Of a stretch of 64,000 nucleotides of DNA, positions 9,015 to 16,969 are shown in pieces. Position numbers and translations under genes: made by a program. Source of the DNA: Thiocystis violascens DSM 198. Its GTDB lineage: Bacteria > Pseudomonadota > Gammaproteobacteria > Chromatiales > Chromatiaceae. Positions within the stretch are counted from its first letter, which is position 1. Each line of letters begins with the position of its first letter. The notes under the pieces were generated by a model that saw only the letters and a program-made list of their open reading frames with translations, did not search any database and was not told the DNA's origin. The stretch covers positions 1,769,478 through 1,833,477 of the forward strand of contig NC_018012.1 in NCBI RefSeq assembly GCF_000227745.2. The letters run 5' to 3'.

Positions 9015-9746
9015 ATGAACGCCATCAACGAACCCGTACCCCAGCCGCGCAGACGCCCCGGCGTCTGGGCCACCATCGCCGAAGACGTCGATTGCATTTT
9101 CGACCGCGACCCGGCGGCCCGCACCCGTTTCGAGGTCTACACCACCTATCCGGGGGTTCACGCCGTCATCCTCTACCGGCTCGCCCATCCGCTCTGGCAT
9201 CACGGCTGGCGCTGGCTGCCGCGCTTCATCTCGTACCTCGCGCGCATCTGGACCAGCATCGACATCCATCCCGGAGCCACCATCGGCCAGCGGTTCTTCA
9301 TCGACCACGGCGCCGGGGTCGTCATCGGCGAGACGGCTGAAGTCGGCGACGACGTCACCCTCTATCACGGCGTCACCCTCGGTGGCACCTCATGGCACAA
9401 GGGCAAACGGCACCCGACGCTGGGCAACGGCTGCGTGGTCGGCGCGGGGACAAAGATCCTCGGCCCGGTGAAACTGGGCGAACACGTCAAGGTCGGCGCC
9501 AACTCGGTGGTGATCGGCGATGTGCCGGCCAACAGCACCGTGGTCGGCATCCCGGCCAAGATCGTGCGCTCGCGCCGGAGCCTGAGCCTGACGCCGCATG
9601 GCATCGACCTGGACCATCACCTGATTCCAGACCCGGTGGCCGGGGCCATCGCCTGTCTGCTGGAACGGATCCGCCACCTGGAGCAGGAGGTCGGCATCCA
9701 CGGCTGCCTGCTGCACGGCACGACACGACACGACACCGGAAGATGA
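9015..9746 (+). CDS. cysE: Serine O-acetyltransferase
   Basis: A 243-residue cytosolic enzyme making O-acetylserine from serine and acetyl-CoA, the first committed step of cysteine synthesis. The N-terminal helical part is short, as in the EpsC/CysE type, and includes [16 protein letters not shown]. The left-handed beta-helix begins with [20 protein letters not shown] (His-Gly catalytic region). Hexapeptide repeats continue to [13 protein letters not shown] at 9012 precedes the ATG and could also serve as start. It stands alone, with no sulfur-assimilation partner nearby. The 165 bases upstream contain no gene. Confidence 0.95.
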   Translation: MNAINEPVPQPRRRPGVWATIAEDVDCIFDRDPAARTRFEVYTTYPGVHAVILYRLAHPLWHHGWRWLPRFISYLARIWTSIDIHPGATIGQRFFIDHGAGVVIGETAEVGDDVTLYHGVTLGGTSWHKGKRHPTLGNGCVVGAGTKILGPVKLGEHVKVGANSVVIGDVPANSTVVGIPAKIVRSRRSLSLTPHGIDLDHHLIPDPVAGAIACLLERIRHLEQEVGIHGCLLHGTTRHDTGR

Positions 9747-9927
9747 TTGCGAATCCTGCGAGGCCGTCAAGGTCTGCGAGGCGCCCAATCCACGGCCCGG
9801 CTATCCCAAGGTCTGATGGCGTTCAGCCACGCCGGGCACGACACGGGCCAGAAACGGTTCGGAGCAATCTTGACGCGCACCTCTGTCCGTGCTCGACTCG
9901 GTATCGTTTCCAGTACCAGGAGCAGGC

Positions 9928-10197
9928 ATGAACAGCATTCCGGCACAAGAGATCAAACGCCGTGGAATATCGGCAGTGGACGATGCGCTAAACAGTGGCC
10001 CTGTGCATATCATCAAGAACAATCGCCCGAGCTATGTGGTGCTGACCGAGGCGGCCTATGCCGAGTTGCAAGAGGCCCAGCAGGAAGCCGCGCGGGCGCG
10101 TTTGCGTGCCTCGCTGGCTGACCTGGAAGCCGGTCGAACGCATCGCTACGCCGATGCGGATGCACTGATGCGTGCGCTCGACACGGATGAGGTATGA
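9928..10197 (+). CDS. Type II antitoxin, Phd/RelB-like
   Basis: An 89-residue antitoxin starting MNSIPAQEIKRRGISAVDDA behind a good RBS (AGGAGC). The N-terminal half matches the Phd/YefM-type DNA-binding fold (NNRPSYVVLTEAAYAEL), and the acidic, Ala-rich C-terminus would wrap the toxin. Its stop overlaps the start of the downstream RelE-type toxin, the usual translationally coupled order antitoxin-toxin. The longer frame from 9889 is rejected because the RBS points to 9928. Autoregulation is expected but no clear operator was identified. Confidence 0.85.
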   Translation: MNSIPAQEIKRRGISAVDDALNSGPVHIIKNNRPSYVVLTEAAYAELQEAQQEAARARLRASLADLEAGRTHRYADADALMRALDTDEV

Positions 10198-10472
10198 GCT
10201 TCGCGCTCGTGACGACCCAGCACTTCGAGCGACAAGCTCGCAAGTTTCTCCGCAAGCATCCCGATCTCCGTCCCACGCTCCGGGACACTTTGAATGATCT
10301 CAGTCGAGATCCCTTCGAGCCCAAGCTGAAGCTTCACGCACTCGCCGGCAAGTTAGAGGGAATGCAGGCCGTCAGTCTCACCTACAGTTATCGGTTGACG
10401 CTGTTGCTCAGGGTCACAGAAGGGGAGATCGTTCTTCTCGACATCGGAACCCATGACGAGGTCTACGGATGA
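10194..10472 (+). CDS. RelE/YafQ-like mRNA-interferase toxin
   Basis: A 92-residue protein with the compact RelE fold: FERQARKFLRKHPDL, the helix LRDTLNDLSRDPF and terminal strands YSYRLTLLLRVTEGEIVLLDIGTHDEVYG. The terminal GTHDEVY is common in YafQ/ParE-related toxins; whether it cleaves ribosome-bound mRNA is inferred from the family. It overlaps the antitoxin by four bases. Immediately downstream lies the beginning of another, broken reading frame, so the system sits at the edge of a rearranged zone. Confidence 0.85.
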   Translation: MSFALVTTQHFERQARKFLRKHPDLRPTLRDTLNDLSRDPFEPKLKLHALAGKLEGMQAVSLTYSYRLTLLLRVTEGEIVLLDIGTHDEVYG

Positions 10473-10660
10473 GCGTCACGGCCAAGGACATCGAACGGTG
10501 GGCTGAGCGTCGCGAGGCGAGTTGCCGCGCCTGTTTCGGCGTTCTTCGTCTCGGAAACATTCAGGGTTTGTTCGTAGCTGTGATGTCTTCAGATCGCCGC
10601 GCGTGCGGACTACCCCGCCGGCGGCAGGCTTTCCGGGACGGTGTAGTTAATTTATGTCTG
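10469..10660 (+). other. Possible N-terminal scrap of a large gene
   Basis: An ATG overlapping the toxin stop opens with MSVTAKDIERWAERREA, which reminds me of the beginning of large NTPase-like proteins found in defence loci, but similarity is lost within 20 residues and the frame ends at 10699. I cannot prove a family. The following DNA to 10676 shows no supported gene. If real, this is another gene reduced to its first codons. Confidence 0.25.
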
Positions 10661-10676
10661 GAGATCCGATCACTCC

Positions 10677-10847
10677 TTATTTCTGTTTTTGCCCTGTAAT
10701 ACCCCAGATTAACTTTTGTATTCCGCTTTCATCAAAACTTGTCTTGAACTCTACCCATGTACGATTACTTAAAAACGCCGGTAGAGTTGGTTTCGACGTT
10801 GCGCTTGGTAACAGTACTGGTATAACGGCCTTGCCTGCTTCCACCGC
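10677..10847 (-). pseudogene. TIR-domain protein, C-terminal fragment cut by ISAs1
   Basis: Minus-strand frame with AVEAGKAVIPVLLPSATSKP, then LPAFLSNRTWVEFKTSFDES and the end LIWGITGQKQK. The order VIPVLL, FL..TWV.F and LIWGITG is typical of the last 50 residues of bacterial TIR domains, NAD-cleaving effector modules in anti-phage and signalling proteins. The catalytic Glu region and the rest of the gene are missing: the fragment starts at the IS terminus. The IS lacks a target duplication here, so a deletion next to it probably removed the remainder. Confidence 0.6.
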
Positions 10848-12142
10848 CAGGGCAATCGCATCAAGCGCTGCTAACATTAGCGGGTACCGATGTATCAGCG
10901 TCGCCCTTCCTCTGAGGCGACTCGAAGAGCAATTTCGACAGGTAGGACTCGTCCCAACCGGCTTTCAAGCGTTTGTTCTGGATGCCGAGCTTGGTGCCGT
11001 CATTCTTGAGGCGCGAGAGGGCGAGGTGACGCAGGACGGCAAGATTCTCGCGCGCCACCGGATCGCGGACACGGCACTCATCCTCACGAAAGGCGATATC
11101 GAGATTCCAATGCAACCCGTTTTCGATGCCCCAGTGACCGCGTACTGCGTGGGCAAAGCGCGCGGCGCTGGTGCCGATGCTGCCAATGAAATAGCGGGTC
11201 TCGACCGAGACCTTGCCGGCGACCTCACGGCGCGATTCAACCATGCCGATCATGTTCATTGCCTCCCACGAGGCGCTGTGCGGCACGCCGGAAAGATCGC
11301 CCAAGGTTTGGTAGCGACGGGTTTCGAGACGACCATGCCCTCGCTCGACGGTTTCGAGGAATGCCGAATCGACACCGGCGTAGCCTCTGGCGTCGGCGTC
11401 GATGAACGCCTCCTCGACCTCGGCGGCCAGCGTTTCCTGGTTGCCTTTGAGCGCGAGCACATAGTCCCCTCCCTGGTGGATGATCTGCGCGGCAATCTTG
11501 GTCTGGCAGCCCATGGCGTCGATGGTGACGATGCAGCCCTCCAGCTTCAGCCACTCCAGCAGACGTGGAATGGCCGTGATCTCATTGGATTTGGCGTCGG
11601 TGGCGACCTGTCCGAGCACCACCCGATTGGCCGTCGCCCAGGCACTGACCAGGTGCAACGCCGCCAAGCCCTTGCCGCGGCTGTGGGAGCGGCGCAGGGT
11701 CTTGCCATCGACGGCAATGATCTCTTCGGGGATCAGTTCGGCCACCGACGCGCTCCATTGGCGAAAGCAGGCGGCAAACTGTGCGGGATCGATGAGCGCA
11801 AACACCCGCCCGAAGGTGTCGTGCGACGGAATGCCCGCGGGCAGTTTCAGAAACGTGCGCAGCCACGCCTCCTTGGCCTGTCCGAACGTCTCGACACCCA
11901 CCCAACCGTCGGCGCCACTGAAGGACGCCGCGATGGTGATCACGATCATCTCACTTAAGAGGTGCCGTCGTTGGATCGCGCTGCGCGGCTCGTCCAGCGG
12001 GGCAAAATGGTGCGCAATCGATCGCTCCACACTCAAGTCGCACATCGGCGAGATCTCCCCAAGATTCTAAAGACTCAAATCATTGGGGCCGCAGTACGGA
12101 TTGTCTAACAGTATGCGCTAATGCGTTGATGCGATTGCCCTG
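10848..12142 (-). mobile_element. ISAs1-family insertion sequence, copy 1
   Basis: A 1295-base element bounded by inverted repeats CAGGGCAATCGCATCAA (left) and its complement at the right end. It carries one transposase gene. Copy 2 at 27909-29203 appears identical in length and sequence. Unlike copy 2, the flanks here (TTCCACCGC and GTGCTGGAT) do not match, so there is no target-site duplication, which suggests a deletion or recombination beside this copy. It separates a TIR fragment from a membrane sensor-like gene. Confidence 0.93.
10861..12045 (-). CDS. ISAs1-family transposase
   Basis: A 394-residue DDE transposase. The N-terminal half has EMIVITIAASFSGADGWVGV and the first catalytic Asp region EEIIAVDGKTLRRS. 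The second lies in GCIVTIDAMGCQTKIAAQI, and the Glu in RGHWGIENGLHWNLDIAFRE (split here), the classical ISAs1/H-repeat signature. It appears full length and intact, and identical to the copy at 27922-29106. The start codon lies about 100 bases inside the right inverted repeat. Confidence 0.95.
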   Translation of the reverse strand: MCDLSVERSIAHHFAPLDEPRSAIQRRHLLSEMIVITIAASFSGADGWVGVETFGQAKEAWLRTFLKLPAGIPSHDTFGRVFALIDPAQFAACFRQWSASVAELIPEEIIAVDGKTLRRSHSRGKGLAALHLVSAWATANRVVLGQVATDAKSNEITAIPRLLEWLKLEGCIVTIDAMGCQTKIAAQIIHQGGDYVLALKGNQETLAAEVEEAFIDADARGYAGVDSAFLETVERGHGRLETRRYQTLGDLSGVPHSASWEAMNMIGMVESRREVAGKVSVETRYFIGSIGTSAARFAHAVRGHWGIENGLHWNLDIAFREDECRVRDPVARENLAVLRHLALSRLKNDGTKLGIQNKRLKAGWDESYLSKLLFESPQRKGDADTSVPANVSSA

Positions 12143-12942
12143 GTGCTGGATCCCTGATCCTTGTCAAAGTTATGCCAATAATCTCTCGCTAGGTCTTTAT
12201 TTATTCTTGCGTTCTCGTATTGGGAGGTCGCTATCTCCTTAGGAATATTGTTCAGTACAACACCCTTTCCAGATCGCGGCCCAGAGGATGATGCAATTTC
12301 TCTGAACAGGGAGTGCGAATCGAAGAGATAGTCTGATCTGTATATGCAACTTTTCGGAATTTTGTCGTCGCGAGCCATAGCAGAAACATATTGCTCGTTA
12401 TCTCGTATTCGCACTACCTTCAAGCAACATCGCGGGGGAACAGAGGAGCGGCCGGAAAAGTACTCTTGTAGCCGACGAAACAAAAGGAGCGCTGCGTCGA
12501 TGATGCTATTATCAAGATATAGTTCTAAGCTTGTGCGGGCGCGCACTATGGACGACACGTTTCCGCTCTGAATAGACTTAGAGAGGTTTTTGTGAAACTC
12601 TGCAGAAAAGAAAGCGAATTGCGCATAATTTCCTTGCGTGTCACAGATTAGATTTCTTGTGATGGTATCTAGAGGGTGGTTAGAGTGTTCGGAATGACTT
12701 ATTGGAAATGGCTTTCGGGAATCTATTGCCTGAGCATCGTGGAATTTGCGGCAAGCGCGGAGGAGGAGTGCAGAAATTCCTCCTAGAGCAGCCATTCCAA
12801 TGCCAGAGAAAAGCCATTCCTTAGCATCGTGGAATTTGCGCCAGACGCGGAGGAGGAGTGCAGAAATTCCTCCTAGAGCAGCTATTACAATGCCGGAGAA
12901 AAGCCATTCCTTATTTTCGTTAAGTAGCTTCCATAGTTCCAT
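12118..12942 (-). CDS. Membrane-anchored sensor-like protein, 3' end interrupted by IS
   Basis: About 274 residues from MELWKLLNENKEWLF at 12942; the ATG at 12993 lies inside a terminator hairpin and is rejected. The N-terminus holds two nearly identical units KEWLFSGI..AALGGISALLLR..RKFHDA, each one membrane helix, made by a 90-base tandem duplication. The soluble part contains CCLKVVRIRDNEQYVSAMARD and GKGVVLNNIPKEIA, resembling GAF-like domains of anchored signalling proteins; that resemblance is an impression. The last residues (about RAIASTH) are read from the IS end, so the original C-terminus is lost. Confidence 0.6.
   Translation of the reverse strand: MELWKLLNENKEWLFSGIVIAALGGISALLLRVWRKFHDAKEWLFSGIGMAALGGISALLLRACRKFHDAQAIDSRKPFPISHSEHSNHPLDTITRNLICDTQGNYAQFAFFSAEFHKNLSKSIQSGNVSSIVRARTSLELYLDNSIIDAALLLFRRLQEYFSGRSSVPPRCCLKVVRIRDNEQYVSAMARDDKIPKSCIYRSDYLFDSHSLFREIASSSGPRSGKGVVLNNIPKEIATSQYENARINKDLARDYWHNFDKDQGSSTRAIASTH
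12733..12912. repeat. 90-base tandem duplication within the membrane-anchor coding region
   Basis: The sequence AGCATCGTGGAATTTGCG recurs at 12733 and 12823, and the following bases match with only a few changes for a whole 90-base unit. In protein terms it duplicates a 30-residue membrane helix plus its Arg/Lys-rich flank, keeping the frame. The few differences show that it is not a sequencing slip. Confidence 0.9.
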
Positions 12943-12962
12943 GACGCGGAGCCATCCGAAAG

Positions 12963-12997
12963 GCAATAAAAATGCCCGGCGCGTGTCGGGCATTCAA
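12963..12997 (-). terminator. Rho-independent terminator downstream of the 13.0-13.3 kb ORF
   Basis: On the minus strand AATGCCCG and CGGGCATT (12994-12971) form an eight-base stem around an eight-base loop, followed by TTTTTATTG. It lies just after the small ORF ending at 13031 and just before the start of the membrane protein gene. The downstream gene therefore probably needs its own promoter or read-through. Confidence 0.75.
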
Positions 12998-13030
12998 AAG
13001 CGGAAGCAATTCCGTCAACAAATACCGTGA

Positions 13031-13288
13031 TCAGCACGGATCCTCTTGTTGATACAGAGAAGCTAATGCCTCTTTTATATTCCGGCGGGGAAGCATAGGA
13101 TCCCAGCCAGAAAGAGCAAAAGAGCGTGTATTTTTGTATTGGGTTTCGGTTATGTGGATGATGGGGTTAGTCTGTGTGGGTGAGCCCCTCTGTGCAGCAT
13201 TGGTGTTATTGCCGCAGTCGTTTGAAGGGGATACGGCTTTAAGCATTGCTGGTCTCCTGAGCATTCTATAGGGGACATCCATGTTCAT
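13031..13288 (-). CDS. Small hypothetical protein
   Basis: About 85 residues from MNMDVPYRMLRRPAMLKAV; the longer frame starts at 13318. The protein is polar, Asn/Thr-rich in the middle (NNTNAAQRGSPTQTNP) and ends NIKEALASLYQQEDPC. No known domain is recognised. Lower GC than the surroundings, together with a terminator directly downstream, supports a real transcription unit but not strongly. From 13319 to about 13798 I see no supported gene; two overlapping ORFs on opposite strands there have no convincing protein character. Confidence 0.4.
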   Translation of the reverse strand: MNMDVPYRMLRRPAMLKAVSPSNDCGNNTNAAQRGSPTQTNPIIHITETQYKNTRSFALSGWDPMLPRRNIKEALASLYQQEDPC

Positions 13289-13798
13289 TATGTGTTTAGT
13301 TGCCAAATTGTCAGTCAAACCAAGGTGGACGTAACGGAAGGCGGACGTTCAAGTTTCTAGATCGACATGGCGACTATTAATTATACCAGAGCACGGTATG
13401 TTATGGAAGGAGCTTTATGTTGACGTCAGTGTACACCTCGGAGTTTTAGTTGCTGCTGCGATATTCTCGTCGAGGGTACGTGGTGTTGTGAGCAGAGCCA
13501 AGCAAGTAGCAGCTCCATCATGTCGTCGTTGGATGGACATATATGAAAGACGTTGGGAACGTCGGCTGTCCGCTCGACTGCGGACCCTGGCCGGCAGACA
13601 CCAGTGTCCGCAAGAAGTGGCCGAGTCCTTCCAAATTGCCACCAGAGCAGGGCGACAGCTCCCTGTAGGGGATGTCAGTATTTCTGTATGTGAGGGGATG
13701 AAGAGACTTTTCCACGGTGATAGCTCGCGAAGGTCCGTTTATAACGTAGGCAGACGGCACGGTGGGAAAATCGGTGATCGTCGAAGGTAAAAAGCGCT

Positions 13799-13834
13799 TC
13801 ACAGTGCCAGGATATTGGTATCAAGGGCGATCAT
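13799..13834 (-). pseudogene. vapC: VapC toxin start, broken after eleven codons
   Basis: Overlapping the antitoxin stop is ATG followed by codons for MIALDTNILAL and then TGA. MIALDTNIL is the standard PIN-domain toxin opening with the first metal-binding Asp. About 20 bases further, in another frame, ALFTFDDHRFSHRAV could be a scrap of the C-terminal region, but this is uncertain. The toxin is not functional, leaving its antitoxin orphaned. Confidence 0.55.
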
Positions 13835-14081
13835 CGCCGATCTCGCGCATGGATAAGGCGACATCGAAGTCGGCCAAGCGTCGTATCCCCGGCTGATCGC
13901 ACTTCAGTAATCCATACCCGTCCTCGGGACGCGACCGCTGGATCGTCCGATGCGGTCTGACGCGAATGCTATCGCCCTCCAGCTCGAAGTCGAGCTTCGT
14001 CCCCGGCTCGATCCCGAGCCGACGCCGGATCGCGGCCGGGATGACCGCTTGCCCCTTGTGCGAAACAGTGACGATCGACAT
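13821..14081 (-). CDS. vapB: AbrB/MazE-type antitoxin of a VapBC pair
   Basis: An 86-residue protein starting MSIVTVSHKGQAVIPAAIRR, the swapped-hairpin SpoVT-AbrB DNA-binding domain (GQAVIPAAIRRRLGIEPGTKLDFELEGD). The C-terminal part (about 50-86) would bind a PIN-domain toxin. The start at 14081 is preferred over 14144 because the longer frame runs through a likely operator palindrome. The toxin gene is broken directly downstream. The antitoxin may still repress its own promoter. Confidence 0.8.
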   Translation of the reverse strand: MSIVTVSHKGQAVIPAAIRRRLGIEPGTKLDFELEGDSIRVRPHRTIQRSRPEDGYGLLKCDQPGIRRLADFDVALSMREIGDDRP

Positions 14082-14096
14082 TGCCGTGGCCTCTTG

Positions 14097-14111
14097 TCTT
14101 ACATTGTAAGA
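14097..14111. promoter_or_regulatory. Probable autoregulatory operator of the AbrB-type antitoxin
   Basis: TCTTACATTGTAAGA is a perfect inverted repeat with seven-base arms, 15 bases upstream of the antitoxin start on the minus strand. Its symmetry and position fit binding by the AbrB-like dimer; this is inference from position. Confidence 0.55.
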
Positions 14112-14229
14112 GCCGCAGTCTAGCGAACCGGCGGCGCTGTGCAAGTCGATGTATTTTTTGTGATCAGGTGAGACTGTCGCGCAGATCAGACGCTAATGCT
14201 GCGCGATCTTCCGCCCGCCCAATGGCCGC

Positions 14230-14949
14230 TCATGGACCGCTCGCGTCGGGTCTGCCGCTACGCGCATCCACCCCCACTACCCCCCCCACCGCCGGCCAGG
14301 TGCCATGTTTACCGCACCCGCCCCCACGGGGCGGCATGCCGATCGACTCCCCACTCGGGCGGATGATGAGCCGGCAGACACCGTCCTGCGAGGCGTCTTC
14401 CCAGTCGAAGCCGGCGGCCGGCAGTTGCTTGTCGAGCCAGCGCGGCGGGTGGTCGCAGACGACCTCCAGCCGGCTGAACGGGATCTGCTGCATGAAGGGC
14501 ACCAGGACGAGCTGCGAGTTGAGGCTGGAATCGCTGGCGAGCACGGCGGCGAGGTCGATCCGGTACTCGCCCTCGGTCTCGCCGGACTCGAAGAAGCGGG
14601 CCGGGTCGGGCAGTTCGCGGGCGGCGGCTTCGAGTTCGCGCCGGACGGCGTCGAGCGCGGCCTCCGGCGGTCCGTCGAGGCGCCACAGGCGCAGACCCAG
14701 ATTCTGCAACAGGGTGACGACGATGCCTTTGACATCGCGCACGAGCAGCGCCTCGGCGCCGTCGAGCAGGGCGCCAAGGCGTTCGGCCTGCTGCGTGATC
14801 TCTGCGATCGAACGCGCGGTGATGCCATCGAAGGCGGTACCCGAGACGTGGCGCCAGCCCCCGTCCTCGTGCGCGAAAAGGCGCAGGATGCCGGGCTCTT
14901 GTGGCGACAGGGGCGCACCCTGGCTGTCGATGCAGGCGGCGATTTTCAT
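14230..14949 (-). CDS. anfO: Iron-only nitrogenase accessory protein AnfO
   Basis: A 239-residue protein beginning MKIAACIDSQGAPLSPQEPG, with GITARSIAEITQQAERLGALLDGAEALLVRDVKG as seen in AnfO (two successive segments), and the end RPPRGGGCGKHG-like motif near residue 215. AnfO is encoded in anf operons downstream of anfHDGK and helps Fe-only nitrogenase function; its exact role is unsettled. Here the frame is intact although the structural genes are gone or broken. It follows a PNPOx-like gene by 37 bases and the anfK remnant, preserving the tail of an anf operon. Confidence 0.8.
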   Translation of the reverse strand: MKIAACIDSQGAPLSPQEPGILRLFAHEDGGWRHVSGTAFDGITARSIAEITQQAERLGALLDGAEALLVRDVKGIVVTLLQNLGLRLWRLDGPPEAALDAVRRELEAAARELPDPARFFESGETEGEYRIDLAAVLASDSSLNSQLVLVPFMQQIPFSRLEVVCDHPPRWLDKQLPAAGFDWEDASQDGVCRLIIRPSGESIGMPPRGGGCGKHGTWPAVGGVVGVDARSGRPDASGP

Positions 14950-14986
14950 CTTTGGCTCTCTCGGTGGAAAAAGACGCTCGGCCGAT

Positions 14987-15493
14987 TCAGCCGAAACCGT
15001 GGCTCTTGCCCTTGATCGATTCGATGTCGATGCGGATCACGGCGGTGGCGTCGAGGTTGGTCTTGGGATACTCGAAATGTTGGTCGGTGAAGCGGGCGAC
15101 GATGCGGTCGAGGATGGCGATGCGTTCGGCCTCGTCCGTGACGAAATGTGCCTGGCCCATGCCGATGACGGTGCGGTGTTTCGCCTCGAAATCGCACGCC
15201 TGCTGGCTCTCGATGACCCCATGGTCGGTCGAGATGGCGAAGCAAGCCCGGGGGTTGCGCTTGAGGATACGGATCTTGCTGCCGCTCTTGGCCGAGTGCA
15301 GATAGAGCGAGGTGCCGTCATAGGCGTAGAAGACCGGGACGACGAAGGGTGCGTCGGCCTCGGCAAGCGCGAGGTACATGACCCGTGCGGATCGGATGAT
15401 GGCGTCGATCGCGGCGCGGTCGGTGATCTCGCGGTCGCTGCGGCGCATGGCGCCGTGCGGATGCGGTGCGGATTGGGGTTCGGTAGCGGTCAT
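14987..15493 (-). CDS. Pyridoxamine 5'-phosphate oxidase-family protein of the anf cluster
   Basis: A 168-residue protein with the split-barrel flavin fold: SARVMYLALAEADAPFVVPV, GTSLYLHSAKSGSKIRILK and NPRACFAISTDHGVIES. Small PNPOx-like proteins of this kind occur in anf operons beside anfO, where a flavin or heme role has been suggested; I do not assign a reaction. It appears complete, lies between the anfK remnant and anfO on the same strand, and would be translated only if a promoter upstream still works. Confidence 0.82.
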   Translation of the reverse strand: MTATEPQSAPHPHGAMRRSDREITDRAAIDAIIRSARVMYLALAEADAPFVVPVFYAYDGTSLYLHSAKSGSKIRILKRNPRACFAISTDHGVIESQQACDFEAKHRTVIGMGQAHFVTDEAERIAILDRIVARFTDQHFEYPKTNLDATAVIRIDIESIKGKSHGFG

Positions 15494-15506
15494 GCTCTGG
15501 ATTCCG

Positions 15507-16401
15507 TTAGATCTGTCCGACCCACAGCGGTTGCGCGTCGGCGGTGTGGGGTTGCTCGAACATCTGCGACAGCGCGTCGCAGATGGTCAGTGTGCGGTCG
15601 GCGTCGATCTGTAACGGCGTACCGTGATGGTAGTTTTCGAGCGAACTCCAGATACTTGGCCGCCTGGTCGCCCTCGTAGCGGTTGAGCGCAATGGCGCCA
15701 AGGGCGTTGGCCGTGACCTGGAGGTCGGCGATCGTGGTGCTGCCGTGCGAGACGCTGTTGCCATCGGGCATCAGCGGCGAGTCGAAGGTCTCGATCTCGA
15801 ACAGCACGGTAGCCTCGATCTCCATCTCGGCGAGCAGATGCTTGAGCGCCTTGATGTCGCCCGGATTGGCCCAGCCAGTGATGAGGTTGAGTTTGCCGTT
15901 GGGCTCGCCGCGCGTGGCGAAGTGTTTGACGAAGTCCCGCACCGCCACGTCGTAGCCGCTGACCATGCTGCCGACGAAGCTTGGGGTGTGCACCGGGATC
16001 AGGTGTACCTCGCGCCCGGCGTACTTCTCCTGCAGCAGTCCCTCGTTGAGCTTGCGCGCCACGCCGTCGACGTCGTCGCCGATGACCTCGGTCGAGCAGG
16101 TGGTGATGATGGGCACCACCTTGACGTGCGGATAGCGCATCAACAGCACGTCGACCGCCTGCTCGACCCGGTCGAGCGCGCCAAACACCGCCCCGTCCTC
16201 GTGCACCGAGGAGGAGGCGATCTCGAAGCTCTCCTTCAGATGCTGCGAGATCAGCAGGCGCACGAACATGACGCAGCCCTGGCCGCCGTGGACGATGCCG
16301 ATGCAGTCTTTGATGCCGATGCTGGCGTACTGGGCGCCGGCCGGCTGGCAGGTGAAGATCGGGTTGATGGTCCCGCCCTCCCCTTTCTCCCAAATCACCA
16401 T
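15507..16401 (-). pseudogene. anfK: Fe-only nitrogenase beta subunit AnfK, C-terminal 40% replaced
   Basis: From the ATG at 16401 the protein opens MVIWEKGEGGTINPIFTCQP and contains GIKDCIGIVHGGQGCVMFVR and IITTCSTEVIGDDVDGV, unmistakable AnfK sequence with the P-cluster Cys residues. Similarity continues to ALNRYEGDQAAKYLE (about residue 250). Then the frame changes, and an unrelated tail HHGTPLQIDADRTLTICDAL runs to PLWVGQI at 15507. Normal AnfK has about 460 residues. No anfH, anfD or anfG is present. The unshifted frame ends at 15490. The tail's source gene is not identified. Confidence 0.86.
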
Positions 16402-16420
16402 GGATGGGTCGCCACCCCGA

Positions 16421-16888
16421 TCATCCGGCTTCCCGGCGATCCTCCGCATCATCGATGGCGGGTTCCTGCATCCCCGCGATCACCCGGCGCATCAGCGCAA
16501 TGAACTGGTCGCGGCCGGCCTCCGTAAGCACTGCCAAGGCGTCGTTGTTGACCTGAACGGCCGCCGCGATAGCCGGCGCGCGCAGGGCGCGGGCCTGGTC
16601 GGTTAGCCAGATGCGCTGCGCCCGAGCATCCGCGGCGTCCTTCTTGCGGACGATCAGCCCATCGCGCTCCATGCGCGCCAAGGTGTTGGCCAGGGTCGGC
16701 TGTTCGATGTCCAGACGGTCGATCAGCTCGCGCTGGGTCAATCCATCGCCCTCCCACAGCACCAGTAGGGCGGGAAAGGTTCCCGTCGTCAGGCCAAGCG
16801 GCTTGATCCGACCCTGAAGCTGACGCGCAAAGAGCCTGGCCAGATGATTGGCAAGATAGCCCGCCGATTGGTCCGTGATGAATTCCAT
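16421..16888 (-). CDS. MarR-family transcriptional regulator
   Basis: A 155-residue winged-helix regulator: LTQRELIDRLDIEQPTLANT is the recognition HTH and VRKKDAADARAQRIWLT the wing. The start MEFITDQSAGYLANH at 16888 is chosen for its RBS (AGAAGG); longer frames run through the operator region. It is divergent from a small membrane-protein gene, and the intergenic space contains a perfect palindrome. The stop lies 19 bases before the anfK remnant start, so this neighbour may have been brought in by deletion. Confidence 0.87.
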   Translation of the reverse strand: MEFITDQSAGYLANHLARLFARQLQGRIKPLGLTTGTFPALLVLWEGDGLTQRELIDRLDIEQPTLANTLARMERDGLIVRKKDAADARAQRIWLTDQARALRAPAIAAAVQVNNDALAVLTEAGRDQFIALMRRVIAGMQEPAIDDAEDRREAG

Positions 16889-16922
16889 GGCCCTTCTTAA
16901 CATTTGCATAGCTTGGAATGCA

Positions 16923-16936
16923 ATGCTATATAGCAT
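16923..16936. promoter_or_regulatory. Probable MarR operator between divergent genes
   Basis: ATGCTATATAGCAT is a perfect 14-base palindrome midway between marR and the membrane-protein gene. It also overlaps TATA-rich -10-like sequence. MarR-family proteins commonly bind such sites to repress both directions. Confidence 0.65.
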
Positions 16937-16969
16937 ACTATGTTTAATCTCCTGAAGAGAGATCGCACC

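Noticed and set aside
13398..13802. Two overlapping ORFs on opposite strands (130 and 94 codons)
   Set aside because: Neither has recognisable protein character or an RBS. The minus-strand one may include scraps of vapC in the wrong frame.
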